From a virus, in IMG/VR virus record IMGVR_UViG_3300044732_000268, positions 1 to 31,837 of that record: a DNA stretch of 31,837 nucleotides; one strand, written 5' to 3'. Made by a program: the position numbers and the translations under genes. The notes beneath the pieces were generated by a model that did no database searches, was not told the origin of the DNA, and saw nothing but the letters and a program-made list of their open reading frames with translations. This document shows positions 12,713 through 20,967 of this stretch, piece after piece. The first letter of the stretch is position 1, and each line of letters opens with the position of its first letter.

Positions 12713-12725
12713 AATATATTTATGC

Positions 12726-13196
12726 CTACTTAATTGGTCCGCCTGTAACCCACGCACCGCAAGTTCTGTCTCCCGCACATTTGAACTTGAACAATACGCA
12801 ATAGCCTAAATTACCTGCGTTAACAACATCCATTGCATCGCTGCCTGGCTCATTACCAATGCCATCAGCCATACACTGCTTCATCTTAAATGTCATATTG
12901 AATGCAGCGCAATTGCTGCAACGAGCAGTCTTTGCTTGTGCTATGCTAACGCCCCACATATCTGCGATTTCACCCCAAAACTCAGGATTAGGTTGACTTG
13001 GGTCTAAAGGACCATACATATACTCATCAATTGCGTGTTGACGATTATCAAGATTAACGTGAATATCCTGCGTTGCGATAGGGCAACCAGTTGATTTCTG
13101 TTCTGCTTCTTCTAGTGTTCTGTACAAAGGTCCCATTTTACCATCACGGTAACCGATTACCTTACCAGCACTGTTCTTTTCTTCTATGATTGCCAT
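12726..13196 (-). CDS. Conserved Cys-rich phage protein, probable metal binder
   Basis: A 156-residue protein. The N-terminus (residues 13-32, containing MGPLYRTLEEAE) resembles the YKT-EAE domain of the two proteins at 6108-6778. The C-terminal half has six ordered cysteines: CSNC at 93-96, C108, C133, C140 and C146, in the pattern RCSNCAAFNMTFKMKQCMAD ... LGYCVLFKFKCAGDRTCGAW. This matches, from memory, a family seen in many aquatic phages near tail or lysis genes. A zinc or iron-sulfur site is likely. The activity is not known to me. It follows the XhlA-like gene and is the last gene of the leftward tail operon. Confidence 0.78.
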   Translation of the reverse strand: MAIIEEKNSAGKVIGYRDGKMGPLYRTLEEAEQKSTGCPIATQDIHVNLDNRQHAIDEYMYGPLDPSQPNPEFWGEIADMWGVSIAQAKTARCSNCAAFNMTFKMKQCMADGIGNEPGSDAMDVVNAGNLGYCVLFKFKCAGDRTCGAWVTGGPIK

Positions 13197-13205
13197 ACTA
13201 TATCC

Positions 13206-13505
13206 TTACATACCTTGTGCAAATAAAATTAGACCTGCAACTGTTGCACTTGCTAAGATGGGTACTATCCAACTGACAAAGGCAGATTTTATGTTATCGT
13301 TTTGCTTTTCTTGCTTTGTCATTTGGTCGTCAATCCAGTGCAACATTTCTACAACTTCGTGAGGTGTATAGCCGTTGCGACTTGCTTCTAAATCAGACTT
13401 AAGTTGCGCTTGTTGCAATGTTAAGGTGTTGATAGATTTCACGACTTCCTTTTGGTCATCGTGAATCTCTCTCACTAACTGTAGCAGCAATTCTTCGTTA
13501 GTCAT
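13206..13505 (-). CDS. Coiled-coil protein with C-terminal membrane anchor (XhlA/holin-like)
   Basis: A 99-residue protein. Residues 5-70 form a charged amphipathic helix (LVREIHDDQKEVVKSINTLT). Residues 75-97 form one hydrophobic segment, AFVSWIVPILASATVAGLIL, ending almost at the C-terminus. This is the layout of XhlA-type phage membrane proteins that take part in lysis. Its place just after the fibre genes is where lysis genes often lie. No endolysin is recognisable beside it, so the lysis role is an inference. The start overlaps the fibre stop (TAATG). Confidence 0.7.
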   Translation of the reverse strand: MTNEELLLQLVREIHDDQKEVVKSINTLTLQQAQLKSDLEASRNGYTPHEVVEMLHWIDDQMTKQEKQNDNIKSAFVSWIVPILASATVAGLILFAQGM

Positions 13506-16500
13506 TATGCGCCTATCGGGTTGATATCAACAATGACTGATGGGATAGCAACACCACTGATAGTGTTAGCGCCAGGGACTGCTGTTATTTGAACATCAGT
13601 ATCTGGACTTGCCCAAGCAAGACGGAAGTAATCGTTGACATTTGCTGCATTGACATTGAAGTCCCACGCTGCAACCGACTTAGCATTATTACCTGCTAAT
13701 TGAATCTGTGTAGCACTGTTAGCAACAGCAGTACCATTCTTGTCTAACCAGATTTCAATGATATCACTACCACTATCTGTCTTCTCAAGTTGTGCTGAGA
13801 ACTGAATGTTGTAACGACCAGGTCTTGCTACAGTTATTTGTGTGCTGCTTGCAATGCTGATACCATTAGCATCCTCAGTGTTGTTCAATGTCATATAGTT
13901 AGTTGTGTTTGCACCATTGCTTGTTTGCGTAGCGTTTGATGTGAACGAACCGAATGTTCTTAGATAATCAAGTCTACCAGTAGCAGTAATGTTACCAGTT
14001 GTATCAAGAACAACATTACCAGATGCTACATTAACATTACCAGCAGTTGTTACTGTGCCAGCAACATTTGCAGTACCAAAGTTAACTTGGAATACGCTGT
14101 TTGCTTGGTCATCTTGGGCGCCGATTACGTAAGTTGCAGCAACAGTATTACTAGGTGAGAACGAAAGAACATTTACATCAGCATTGAATATATTATGAGT
14201 AGTACCATCATAACGAACCTGAACTCTTTCATTAAATGCAGCATCACCTACTTGAACATCTGCTGGGGTTCCTGGATCGCCTCTTGCAGTAAAGTAGTTC
14301 ATAGGATCCATAAAACCACTGATGTAGCGATTCATACCGAACGGTGTTCCACCACCAAAATTAGTGTTGTCTAGAGTCCAGTTCAACGCACCGTTGATTA
14401 GATTGATACTTGAAATATTACTTGGTCCAGTATTAAGACCAGTCAATTGTATTTGACGACCACTTACCTGCACACCATTAGTAATGTTATTAGTGCTAAT
14501 CAGCAGGTCGCCGTCAACTCCAGTAAACTGAACACTACTGTTACCATTCTGAATGCTGTTGACATTAGTAATGTTAGACCCATCACCGCTGAAGTAGTTA
14601 GCAGTAACATTACCATTAAGAGAAATAGTATCGTATCCTGAAATACTAAATGATGAACCAGGATGTGATGCAGCAAAGTTGGTAACAAGACTTATTGCGT
14701 TTCCGCTGTTTGTGCCAACCTTGTTTTCTTGATAACCAAGACTTACATATGTATTTCCACTATCACCATACGCACCGTAATTTTGTGTAAAGACAGTATC
14801 GTTTGTGCCTACTGCTGTTCTTACCGCATTATTGCCGCGTGTTCTATAGAAGTTTTGAACAGCAAAAACGCTTGTATCATTGTACATATTATACGATGAA
14901 ATGCCGCCATTGCCTTCGTTGTTCACAGTTATTGGCTGATTAGAGGTATTTGCGTTGACAGATATATTACCTGTTACTTGTAAATTAGCACCATCAAAAG
15001 TTAATGCACTAGATGCACCAAATGCACCATTGCTGTTAAATTGAATTTCCGTATTAGACCCAGCGACTGAACCACCGCCTGCTACTGGAGCAAAAGTACC
15101 ATTACCATAGAGAACATTGCTACTTGAAGCATCAAGATTTATAGTAGCGATATTACCTAAGCCAGACACATTTGCAGCGGCTACCGAGTATGCAGTGTTA
15201 GCAACATTAGCATTAGGTACAAATCCAGTAACGTTTGCACCAGTTAATGCAGTTATTCCGCTACCATTGCCGACATATCTACCTACATTAGCAAGGGTGA
15301 TATTACCAACATTGAGATTACCATTACCAGCAATAATATTACCATTAAACTGACCTGTGAAAACATTACCAAGAATAATGTTTTTAGCGATAACATTACC
15401 ACTACCACCAACCGTGTGACGGAGGTCACCGTTTGTTAAGAACTGCCAATAACTTCTAATGTTTCCAGTGCCGATATTACCTGCAGCAGTATTAGCCATA
15501 TAATAGCCAAATCCTGCTTCATCTGCACCAAATACTACCGTTAAATTAGATGTTGGATTTTGATATGCAAACTCTAGTCTTCTACCGGCAGTGTTTGCGC
15601 TATTAATGGTATTGAAAGTAACATTTCCATTAGTGCTAACAATACTGATAGGAGTACTTGTATTTGCAGCCAATGCAGTAAGTGTACCAACACTTGTAAT
15701 GTTAGGCTGTGCATTAGTTAAGACAGTACCAGCAAAGTTTGCGTAGTTAGCGTTTGCAACATCTGTTGGGATAGCAACGAATGTACCGTTGCCAGTCAAT
15801 AGATTGCTGACGTTACCATCTAAGTTAATAGTTGCAATATTGCCTAAACCCGACACGTTTGCTGCGTCTACTGAATATGCAATATTAGCGATGTTTGCGT
15901 TACCTGCATCAAGTGCAAAAGTAGCATTTGCTACAGTTCCACTGACATTAGCCCCATCTACTGAGTATGCAATGTTTGCAATGTTAGCATTACCAGCATC
16001 TAATGCGAATGTTGCATTTGCTACTGTGCCACTGACATTAGCGCCATCTACGCTGTAAGCAATGTTTGCGATGTTTGCGTTACCCGCATCTAGTGCGAAT
16101 GTCGCATTTGCTACTGCGCCTACGACATTTGCACCGTCAACTGAGAATGCATTGCCCGCAAAGTTTGCATAGTTAGCATTACCTGTTGAACCTTCAGGTC
16201 CAAAACTTCCATTTCCAAATAACACATTGCTGGCATTACCATCTAAGTTGATAGTTGCGATGTTACCTAAGCCAGACACATTTGCTGCGGCAACTGAATA
16301 AGCGATATTTGCAATATTAGCATTGCCTGCATCTAATGCAAATGTTGCGTTAGCAACTGCACCTGAGACATTAGCGCCTGATACTGAGTATGCAATGTTT
16401 GCGATGTTAGCATTACCAGCATCAAGTGCGAAAGTAGCATTGGCTACAGCACCTACGACATTGCTGCCATCAACTGAGAATGCGTTACCAGCAAAGTTTG

Positions 16501-17167
16501 CGTAGTTTGCATTACCCGTTGACCCTTCTGGTGCAAAGGTACCGTCACCTCTAAGAACATTGCTAGATGAACCATCAAGATTGATTGATGCAATGTTTCC
16601 TGCACCGCTGACATTAGCAAGCGTTACGCTGTTTGCGCTGTTTGCGACAGTAGCACTATTGGCAAAGTTTGCATTACCTGCGTTATCAGCATAAGTTGCG
16701 TTAGCAACAGTACCAGATACATTTGCGCCTGCAACAGCATTTGCTGAGTTAGCGACTGTTGCACTATTTGCAGTGTTAGCAGAACCGGCAGTTGTTGCGA
16801 AAGTAGCATTTGCTACTGTCCCGCTGACATTTGCGCCTGCTACTGCAAAAGCATTGCCAGCAAAGTTTGCGTAGTTTGCGTTATTAGCAACGAGATTTCC
16901 TACTGATAAGTTACCAGTTACAACAAGATTATTAGTTGTAATTGTGTTTGCTACAGTAAGATTGCTTAATGTACCTACGCTTGTGATATTAGGCTGTGCT
17001 GCATTTACAACATTACCAGCAAAGTTTGCGTAGTTAGCACTTGCAACATTAGCAACTGTACCAATGACTGAACGGCTAACTGTAACAGTGATATTTCCAT
17101 TGCTGTCTACGATTACTTGTTGCGCTCCTGCGCCAGAACCTGTGTTTACTGAGATTTGATTAGCCAT
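13505..17167 (-). CDS. Long repetitive tail fibre protein
   Basis: A 1220-residue protein. I chose ATG 17165-17167, which overlaps the upstream stop and has GGAG 9 nt before it. An in-frame start at 17185 is inside the neighbour. The N-terminal 500 residues are Asn/Ala/Gly repeats (NANYANFAGNAFSVDGANV type), including tandem 30-residue units at DNA positions 15875-16144 and 16298-16477. The rest alternates similar linkers with globular beta segments. The C-terminus (LEKTDSGSDIIEIWLDKNGT to the end) resembles a TNF/C1q-like jelly-roll cap. It probably trimerises and contacts the host surface. It lies in the fibre cluster after the tail-tip gene. Confidence 0.85.
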   Translation of the reverse strand: MANQISVNTGSGAGAQQVIVDSNGNITVTVSRSVIGTVANVASANYANFAGNVVNAAQPNITSVGTLSNLTVANTITTNNLVVTGNLSVGNLVANNANYANFAGNAFAVAGANVSGTVANATFATTAGSANTANSATVANSANAVAGANVSGTVANATYADNAGNANFANSATVANSANSVTLANVSGAGNIASINLDGSSSNVLRGDGTFAPEGSTGNANYANFAGNAFSVDGSNVVGAVANATFALDAGNANIANIAYSVSGANVSGAVANATFALDAGNANIANIAYSVAAANVSGLGNIATINLDGNASNVLFGNGSFGPEGSTGNANYANFAGNAFSVDGANVVGAVANATFALDAGNANIANIAYSVDGANVSGTVANATFALDAGNANIANIAYSVDGANVSGTVANATFALDAGNANIANIAYSVDAANVSGLGNIATINLDGNVSNLLTGNGTFVAIPTDVANANYANFAGTVLTNAQPNITSVGTLTALAANTSTPISIVSTNGNVTFNTINSANTAGRRLEFAYQNPTSNLTVVFGADEAGFGYYMANTAAGNIGTGNIRSYWQFLTNGDLRHTVGGSGNVIAKNIILGNVFTGQFNGNIIAGNGNLNVGNITLANVGRYVGNGSGITALTGANVTGFVPNANVANTAYSVAAANVSGLGNIATINLDASSSNVLYGNGTFAPVAGGGSVAGSNTEIQFNSNGAFGASSALTFDGANLQVTGNISVNANTSNQPITVNNEGNGGISSYNMYNDTSVFAVQNFYRTRGNNAVRTAVGTNDTVFTQNYGAYGDSGNTYVSLGYQENKVGTNSGNAISLVTNFAASHPGSSFSISGYDTISLNGNVTANYFSGDGSNITNVNSIQNGNSSVQFTGVDGDLLISTNNITNGVQVSGRQIQLTGLNTGPSNISSINLINGALNWTLDNTNFGGGTPFGMNRYISGFMDPMNYFTARGDPGTPADVQVGDAAFNERVQVRYDGTTHNIFNADVNVLSFSPSNTVAATYVIGAQDDQANSVFQVNFGTANVAGTVTTAGNVNVASGNVVLDTTGNITATGRLDYLRTFGSFTSNATQTSNGANTTNYMTLNNTEDANGISIASSTQITVARPGRYNIQFSAQLEKTDSGSDIIEIWLDKNGTAVANSATQIQLAGNNAKSVAAWDFNVNAANVNDYFRLAWASPDTDVQITAVPGANTISGVAIPSVIVDINPIGA
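15875..16144 (-). repeat. Three tandem 90-bp coding repeats in the fibre
   Basis: Three in-frame units, 15875-15964, 15965-16054 and 16055-16144, each encode about SVDGANVSGTVANATFALDA plus GNANIANIAY (30 residues). The protein is nearly identical between units, while the DNA differs at many third positions. A related pair lies 423 bp away. Confidence 0.85.
16298..16477 (-). repeat. Two tandem 90-bp coding repeats in the fibre
   Basis: Units 16298-16387 and 16388-16477 encode the same 30-residue motif as the triplet at 15875-16144. The two arrays sit in a larger repeated block of about 423 bp that also includes an NANYANFAGNAFSVDG segment. Confidence 0.85.
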
Positions 17168-17924
17168 TGTTAACAACTCCATCACTTGCTACTAAGAATA
17201 AGAGAAATACGATTTCATCATATGCGGGCTGACTGCCTACTGCTGGGAAACTTAGTTTAAGTCTACCAGTAAAGCAAGCGGGTTCAGGTGCATTGATGTT
17301 TAAGTCAGGGTCACCTGCAATGATATCCCAAGTATCGTCATCAATTGTCATTGTGAATGTACCATCTACTGCTACAATATTTGTAATTGGTAGACTGACT
17401 GGAGTTGGCTTGATAGTGTTTGCCTTCATTGACCCAGTTGCAGTTGTTAGTGCAAATGTTCCGCCACCTGAAGTTGCTGAGATTGTGAATGTAGTTGCTG
17501 TAGGAATGCTTGTAACATAGTAAGTTGTATTGATTGCTACGCCACCAAAGACAGTTCCGGTGAACTGAATGGGCTTACCAATGTAAAGAAGTTCAACTGT
17601 GTCACAAGTGAATGTGTCATCTGTTGCTTCACTTGCTGTTACAACTGCTACCTGAGGAACTAATGGATAATCATTGATTTGGAAATCAAGACCAGTGCGG
17701 CTGTCACGGAAGTTCGTGATTGCTCTGCGAATGATAGTTGCATCAATCGTTGCACCAGTCAAATCTAACGGAGTTGAGCCAGTGACCCAACCACCTGTGT
17801 AAGTTAGGTCGCTTGACCACGCAAAGTTCCAGAAATCTTTTTGGTCGTATACAAGTTCTTGTGCAATGACTTGACCGTCAAAGCCCGCGACTTGGTTTAG
17901 TGTATTTTGTGAAAACTTAGCCAT
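17160..17924 (-). CDS. Tail fibre-associated structural protein
   Basis: A 254-residue protein with GAGGAA before its ATG. The N-terminal part (DFWNFAWSSDLTYTGGWVTG) and central Thr/Val-rich region look all-beta. One segment (TCDTVELLYIGKPIQFTGTV, then YYVTSIPTATTFTISAT) resembles the short beta modules found in many phage fibres and baseplate wedge proteins. It lies between the FG-GAP protein and the long fibre and overlaps the latter by 8 nt. It is likely an adaptor or secondary fibre at the tail tip. The precise role is not visible. Confidence 0.68.
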   Translation of the reverse strand: MAKFSQNTLNQVAGFDGQVIAQELVYDQKDFWNFAWSSDLTYTGGWVTGSTPLDLTGATIDATIIRRAITNFRDSRTGLDFQINDYPLVPQVAVVTASEATDDTFTCDTVELLYIGKPIQFTGTVFGGVAINTTYYVTSIPTATTFTISATSGGGTFALTTATGSMKANTIKPTPVSLPITNIVAVDGTFTMTIDDDTWDIIAGDPDLNINAPEPACFTGRLKLSFPAVGSQPAYDEIVFLLFLVASDGVVNNG

Positions 17925-17992
17925 TTTGTTCCTCGCTATCTCGCTAATGACTCCACCGTGCTAACTCGCAGTTGTGAAGTGTTATGTTGTAT

Positions 17993-19222
17993 TTATGTAA
18001 AAGATTGAAATAGATATAAAGCGCCAGTATTAATATTTCCAGATTTCCTTTGCGGGTCGCCCACTATCATTCTTTTACCATTCTGTGTCATTGCAAGCCC
18101 GTGACCGAATGAACCAATTATAGAAACGTTCCCGACTGGATTTAATATTTCTTGGTCTTGTATATAATTGTTTGCATCATCTTTGCTGAATACGTACACA
18201 GCACCTTGTTGAACATTTGATGAAACATTAATAGCATCTTGATCACCTATCGCAACAGTATTACCATTGTTAGATATTGCTACTGTCCTGCCAAAACCCT
18301 GGTTAGTTAAAGTTGATGATGTTGGAGTCAATATTGCTAATTCACTCCAGGTATTTGCAACATTACCGAATACATATGCATTTCCAGGTCCTGGACCAAA
18401 TGCACCAACGACCAAATAATTACCATCAGAACTTATTGCACACGAATCACCAAAACTATCATCATTAGACGAAACTGATGGAAATATTCGTGCTACTTGA
18501 GTGTTGGCTACAAAAATAAAAACCGAACCCGGCCCTGAAGCCCCCGCATCACCTACGGCTAAAGTATTATTATTTGAATAAGATATTGAATCCCCGAATC
18601 CCCCGGATAAGGGTATATTTCCAACATTTGGTGTTAAACTAGTCCCGAGAGACCAAGTATTTCCACTCCTAGAATAGATATGTATCACATTAGCGCCACG
18701 TGCGTTTAATGCTACAAGTGAACCATCATAATTTATATCGTTGGGTCGGTAATAATCCGTGTTTGCCAAAGGACTCAAAATTGAAGTTTGTAGTGTAAAA
18801 TTATAATTAGCATCGGCAGAATATATAATCAAATTAGCCTGATCTAACGATGCATTCGTGTTACCAGTTGCTGCAATATATTTACCATCACCCGATATTG
18901 TTACATTGCTACCAAATGTTATACCAGGAAACGGACCAAAGATGCCGCCGCTATTTGCCCCAGTAAAGGTTTGTTTTATACCATTAAACTCAGTTGTATA
19001 GATTCTAGCAGGATTACTGTTATTCTGAAATTCCGATGAAGTTACACAAAGATTAAAATTCCCTGCAATATTAGATTGATATTCACTAATATCACCACGA
19101 TAGCCCAAACTTTGATTGTTAGGACCAAATTGAGAATCTATCTGCGAATAAAACTGCTGTCCGCCAGCAGCAGATTGCCAGCCTCTACTACTAAGTGATG
19201 AGTAAGTTGATATAAATGACAT
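17993..19222 (-). CDS. FG-GAP-type beta-propeller protein, candidate receptor-binding protein
   Basis: A 409-residue protein made of about six or seven related blades. They repeat the pattern FG-hydrophobic...ISSDGNYLVVGA...AYVF, for example DSFGDSCAISSDGNYLVVGA and QGFGRTVAISNNGNTVAIGD. This is the integrin-alpha FG-GAP/VCBS-like propeller. Such propellers bind glycans or proteins, and here the gene sits among fibres, so host recognition is a reasonable inference. The start overlaps the upstream fibre stop as TAATG. The stop codon lies in the TAAATACAA element. No signal peptide is present, consistent with a virion protein. Confidence 0.78.
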   Translation of the reverse strand: MSFISTYSSLSSRGWQSAAGGQQFYSQIDSQFGPNNQSLGYRGDISEYQSNIAGNFNLCVTSSEFQNNSNPARIYTTEFNGIKQTFTGANSGGIFGPFPGITFGSNVTISGDGKYIAATGNTNASLDQANLIIYSADANYNFTLQTSILSPLANTDYYRPNDINYDGSLVALNARGANVIHIYSRSGNTWSLGTSLTPNVGNIPLSGGFGDSISYSNNNTLAVGDAGASGPGSVFIFVANTQVARIFPSVSSNDDSFGDSCAISSDGNYLVVGAFGPGPGNAYVFGNVANTWSELAILTPTSSTLTNQGFGRTVAISNNGNTVAIGDQDAINVSSNVQQGAVYVFSKDDANNYIQDQEILNPVGNVSIIGSFGHGLAMTQNGKRMIVGDPQRKSGNINTGALYLFQSFT

Positions 19223-20412
19223 TAAGCGTACCTCGTTGCACTACCCAATACTGTGTAAGTCGGAGTTGTTGCTGTTTTTACAGCAGTAAATGTATAAGCC
19301 ACTAGCGAATTGCTTGCCCCTAAAGGAACGGAACCATTCACCCAATTGATAGTTTGGTTTGCACTATCTATTTGCAAGGTAGTTACTGTGTAAACACTTG
19401 CACCAGTTTTAATTAGTATGGTGTTTGTAATGCTTTGCCCAACACTCACTATAGAGTTAGCAGTGACAGAACTATTCCCTCTAATGTTAAGAATTGTATT
19501 AGCAGTAGCGTTTGCTGTGCATAACACAACTGAACTTGATAACAAGTTTAGATTAAAAGTATTAGGGGCAGTAGTTGTAATAGTTACTGCTTCTGAACCA
19601 TATGGTAAACTTGCAATTGGTGTATTCGCAATATTGCCTGCAACAATGTTACCTACAGCAGTCACAACATTTGAAACATTATTGAAAGTCAATGCAGGAC
19701 TACCGGCGAATAATCCACCATTGTTGTATTGTATTTGAGTATCAGAACCACCTACAGTACCGTTGCCTGTTCCGCCACCAGTAACCCAAAATAAATTACC
19801 AGTACCGTCAGTTTGCATATATTGACCGTTAGTTCCACCAGTAATCTTAACATTACTAATAATATTTAAGTTACTAACACCAGTAACACGCAATGATGTA
19901 AGATTACCCACGCTTGTAATGTTAGGTTGAGCAGCAATAGTAACATTGCCAGCAAATGCAGCATAGTTAGCATTTGCAATCGTACCGGTAATGTTTGCAG
20001 CACTTACGCTGTACGCAACATTTGCAATGTTAGCAATATTAGCGTTACCTGCATTATTTGCGAATACCGCATTGCCAGCAAAGTTTGCATAGTTAGCATT
20101 TGCTGTATCGCCCCAAGATAAGTTACCAGCACCATCTGTAATTAACGCATAGTTAGGAGAACCACCGCTAATAGTGATATTGTTAGTATCACCTAAACTT
20201 AGTTTAGTACCAGTCCAAAAGACACTAGGAATTCCTCCTAGTACACCGCCATTGTTGTATTGAACAGTTCCGTTATTTCCAGCAGCCTGCGCAAACCCAC
20301 CAGCATATACTGATAGATTGATTGCTTCGGGCTGAACAGTTAGTGTTGGTTGCTCAATCGTAACCCCTAGATTAAATGGTTGAACAACAATATTTGCGGT
20401 AATGTCTGACAT
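19222..20412 (-). CDS. Second repetitive tail fibre protein
   Basis: A 396-residue protein with the same repeat language as the long fibre (NANYANFAGNAVFANNAGNA; AAQPNITSVGNLTSLRVTG), so the two share ancestry or exchange modules. The N-terminal 40 residues (MSDITANIVVQPFNLGVTIE onward) are distinct and probably attach to the tail tip. The C-terminal part is beta-rich and Thr/Asn-rich. It is separated from the upstream gene by a single base, so the fibre cluster forms one operon. Confidence 0.8.
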   Translation of the reverse strand: MSDITANIVVQPFNLGVTIEQPTLTVQPEAINLSVYAGGFAQAAGNNGTVQYNNGGVLGGIPSVFWTGTKLSLGDTNNITISGGSPNYALITDGAGNLSWGDTANANYANFAGNAVFANNAGNANIANIANVAYSVSAANITGTIANANYAAFAGNVTIAAQPNITSVGNLTSLRVTGVSNLNIISNVKITGGTNGQYMQTDGTGNLFWVTGGGTGNGTVGGSDTQIQYNNGGLFAGSPALTFNNVSNVVTAVGNIVAGNIANTPIASLPYGSEAVTITTTAPNTFNLNLLSSSVVLCTANATANTILNIRGNSSVTANSIVSVGQSITNTILIKTGASVYTVTTLQIDSANQTINWVNGSVPLGASNSLVAYTFTAVKTATTPTYTVLGSATRYA

Positions 20413-20413
20413 T

Positions 20414-20932
20414 TTACTGATACCTTACGATGAATCCAAGTGGTTCCTTATTAATCTCGGCTAATGAAGCGTTTGCTTGACTTTGCTTGCTTATTTGTAA
20501 TGTAACAATAACAAGCGTTGAGTTAGCGCCGCTGTTAGCAAGAGCAACAGTTGGAGTTGGGTTAGGACTTCCTGAGCCACCTGTTAAAGTAGCAGGGATG
20601 TAAAGATAACCTGTTCCAGCAGCAGCATTTGTAAATGCAGCAATTAAGTTTGGTGAATAAGTTCCTGCTCCAGTACTTGGCTGAGGAGTATCCAGTGTAA
20701 TGTTACCTAATACGATTTCGTTTTCATTAGGATATGTTACATTATCAACATCGTAGAACTTAGCAGAAGTTGCTAGTGCCCAGGCATTTGGAACTAATGC
20801 GTTAGCCGGGTTTCCATTAGCGTATGAAAATGTTAAAGGTAAAGTATACGCTTCTCCGGTGTAAATCTCTAGGCACTGCATTTCAGTACCAGCGATTGTC
20901 ATCGTTTTAGCGCCGTTTAGTAATAGACTCAT
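20414..20932 (-). CDS. Tail-tip accessory structural protein
   Basis: A 172-residue beta-rich protein lying between the tail-tip protein and the fibres. It starts MSLLLNGAKTMTIAGTEMQC and has a Pro/Gly/Ala-rich middle (GAGTYSPNLIAAFTNAAAGT) with no transmembrane segment. Position and composition suggest a small fibre-attachment or baseplate protein. I do not recognise a family. A small gap upstream contains the recurring TAAATACAA element and a GAGGA ribosome site. Confidence 0.68.
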   Translation of the reverse strand: MSLLLNGAKTMTIAGTEMQCLEIYTGEAYTLPLTFSYANGNPANALVPNAWALATSAKFYDVDNVTYPNENEIVLGNITLDTPQPSTGAGTYSPNLIAAFTNAAAGTGYLYIPATLTGGSGSPNPTPTVALANSGANSTLVIVTLQISKQSQANASLAEINKEPLGFIVRYQ

Positions 20933-20967
20933 ATGTTTGATTCCTCTATATTGTATTTATGTTTTTA

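Noticed and set aside
15875-16477. CRISPR-like regular repeats
   Set aside because: Units are contiguous coding repeats of 90 bp without unique spacers, and codon phase is kept.
15789-16505. Plus-strand open frames antisense to the fibre repeats
   Set aside because: They are by-products of the GCN/AAY-rich repeats on the other strand, have no ribosome sites, and break at repeat edges.
17964-17972. Eight-base complement (CAACTGCG on the minus strand) to the P2 loop in the leader of the gene at 17160-17924
   Set aside because: Eight bases are expected about once by chance in a sequence of this size; no supporting hairpin.
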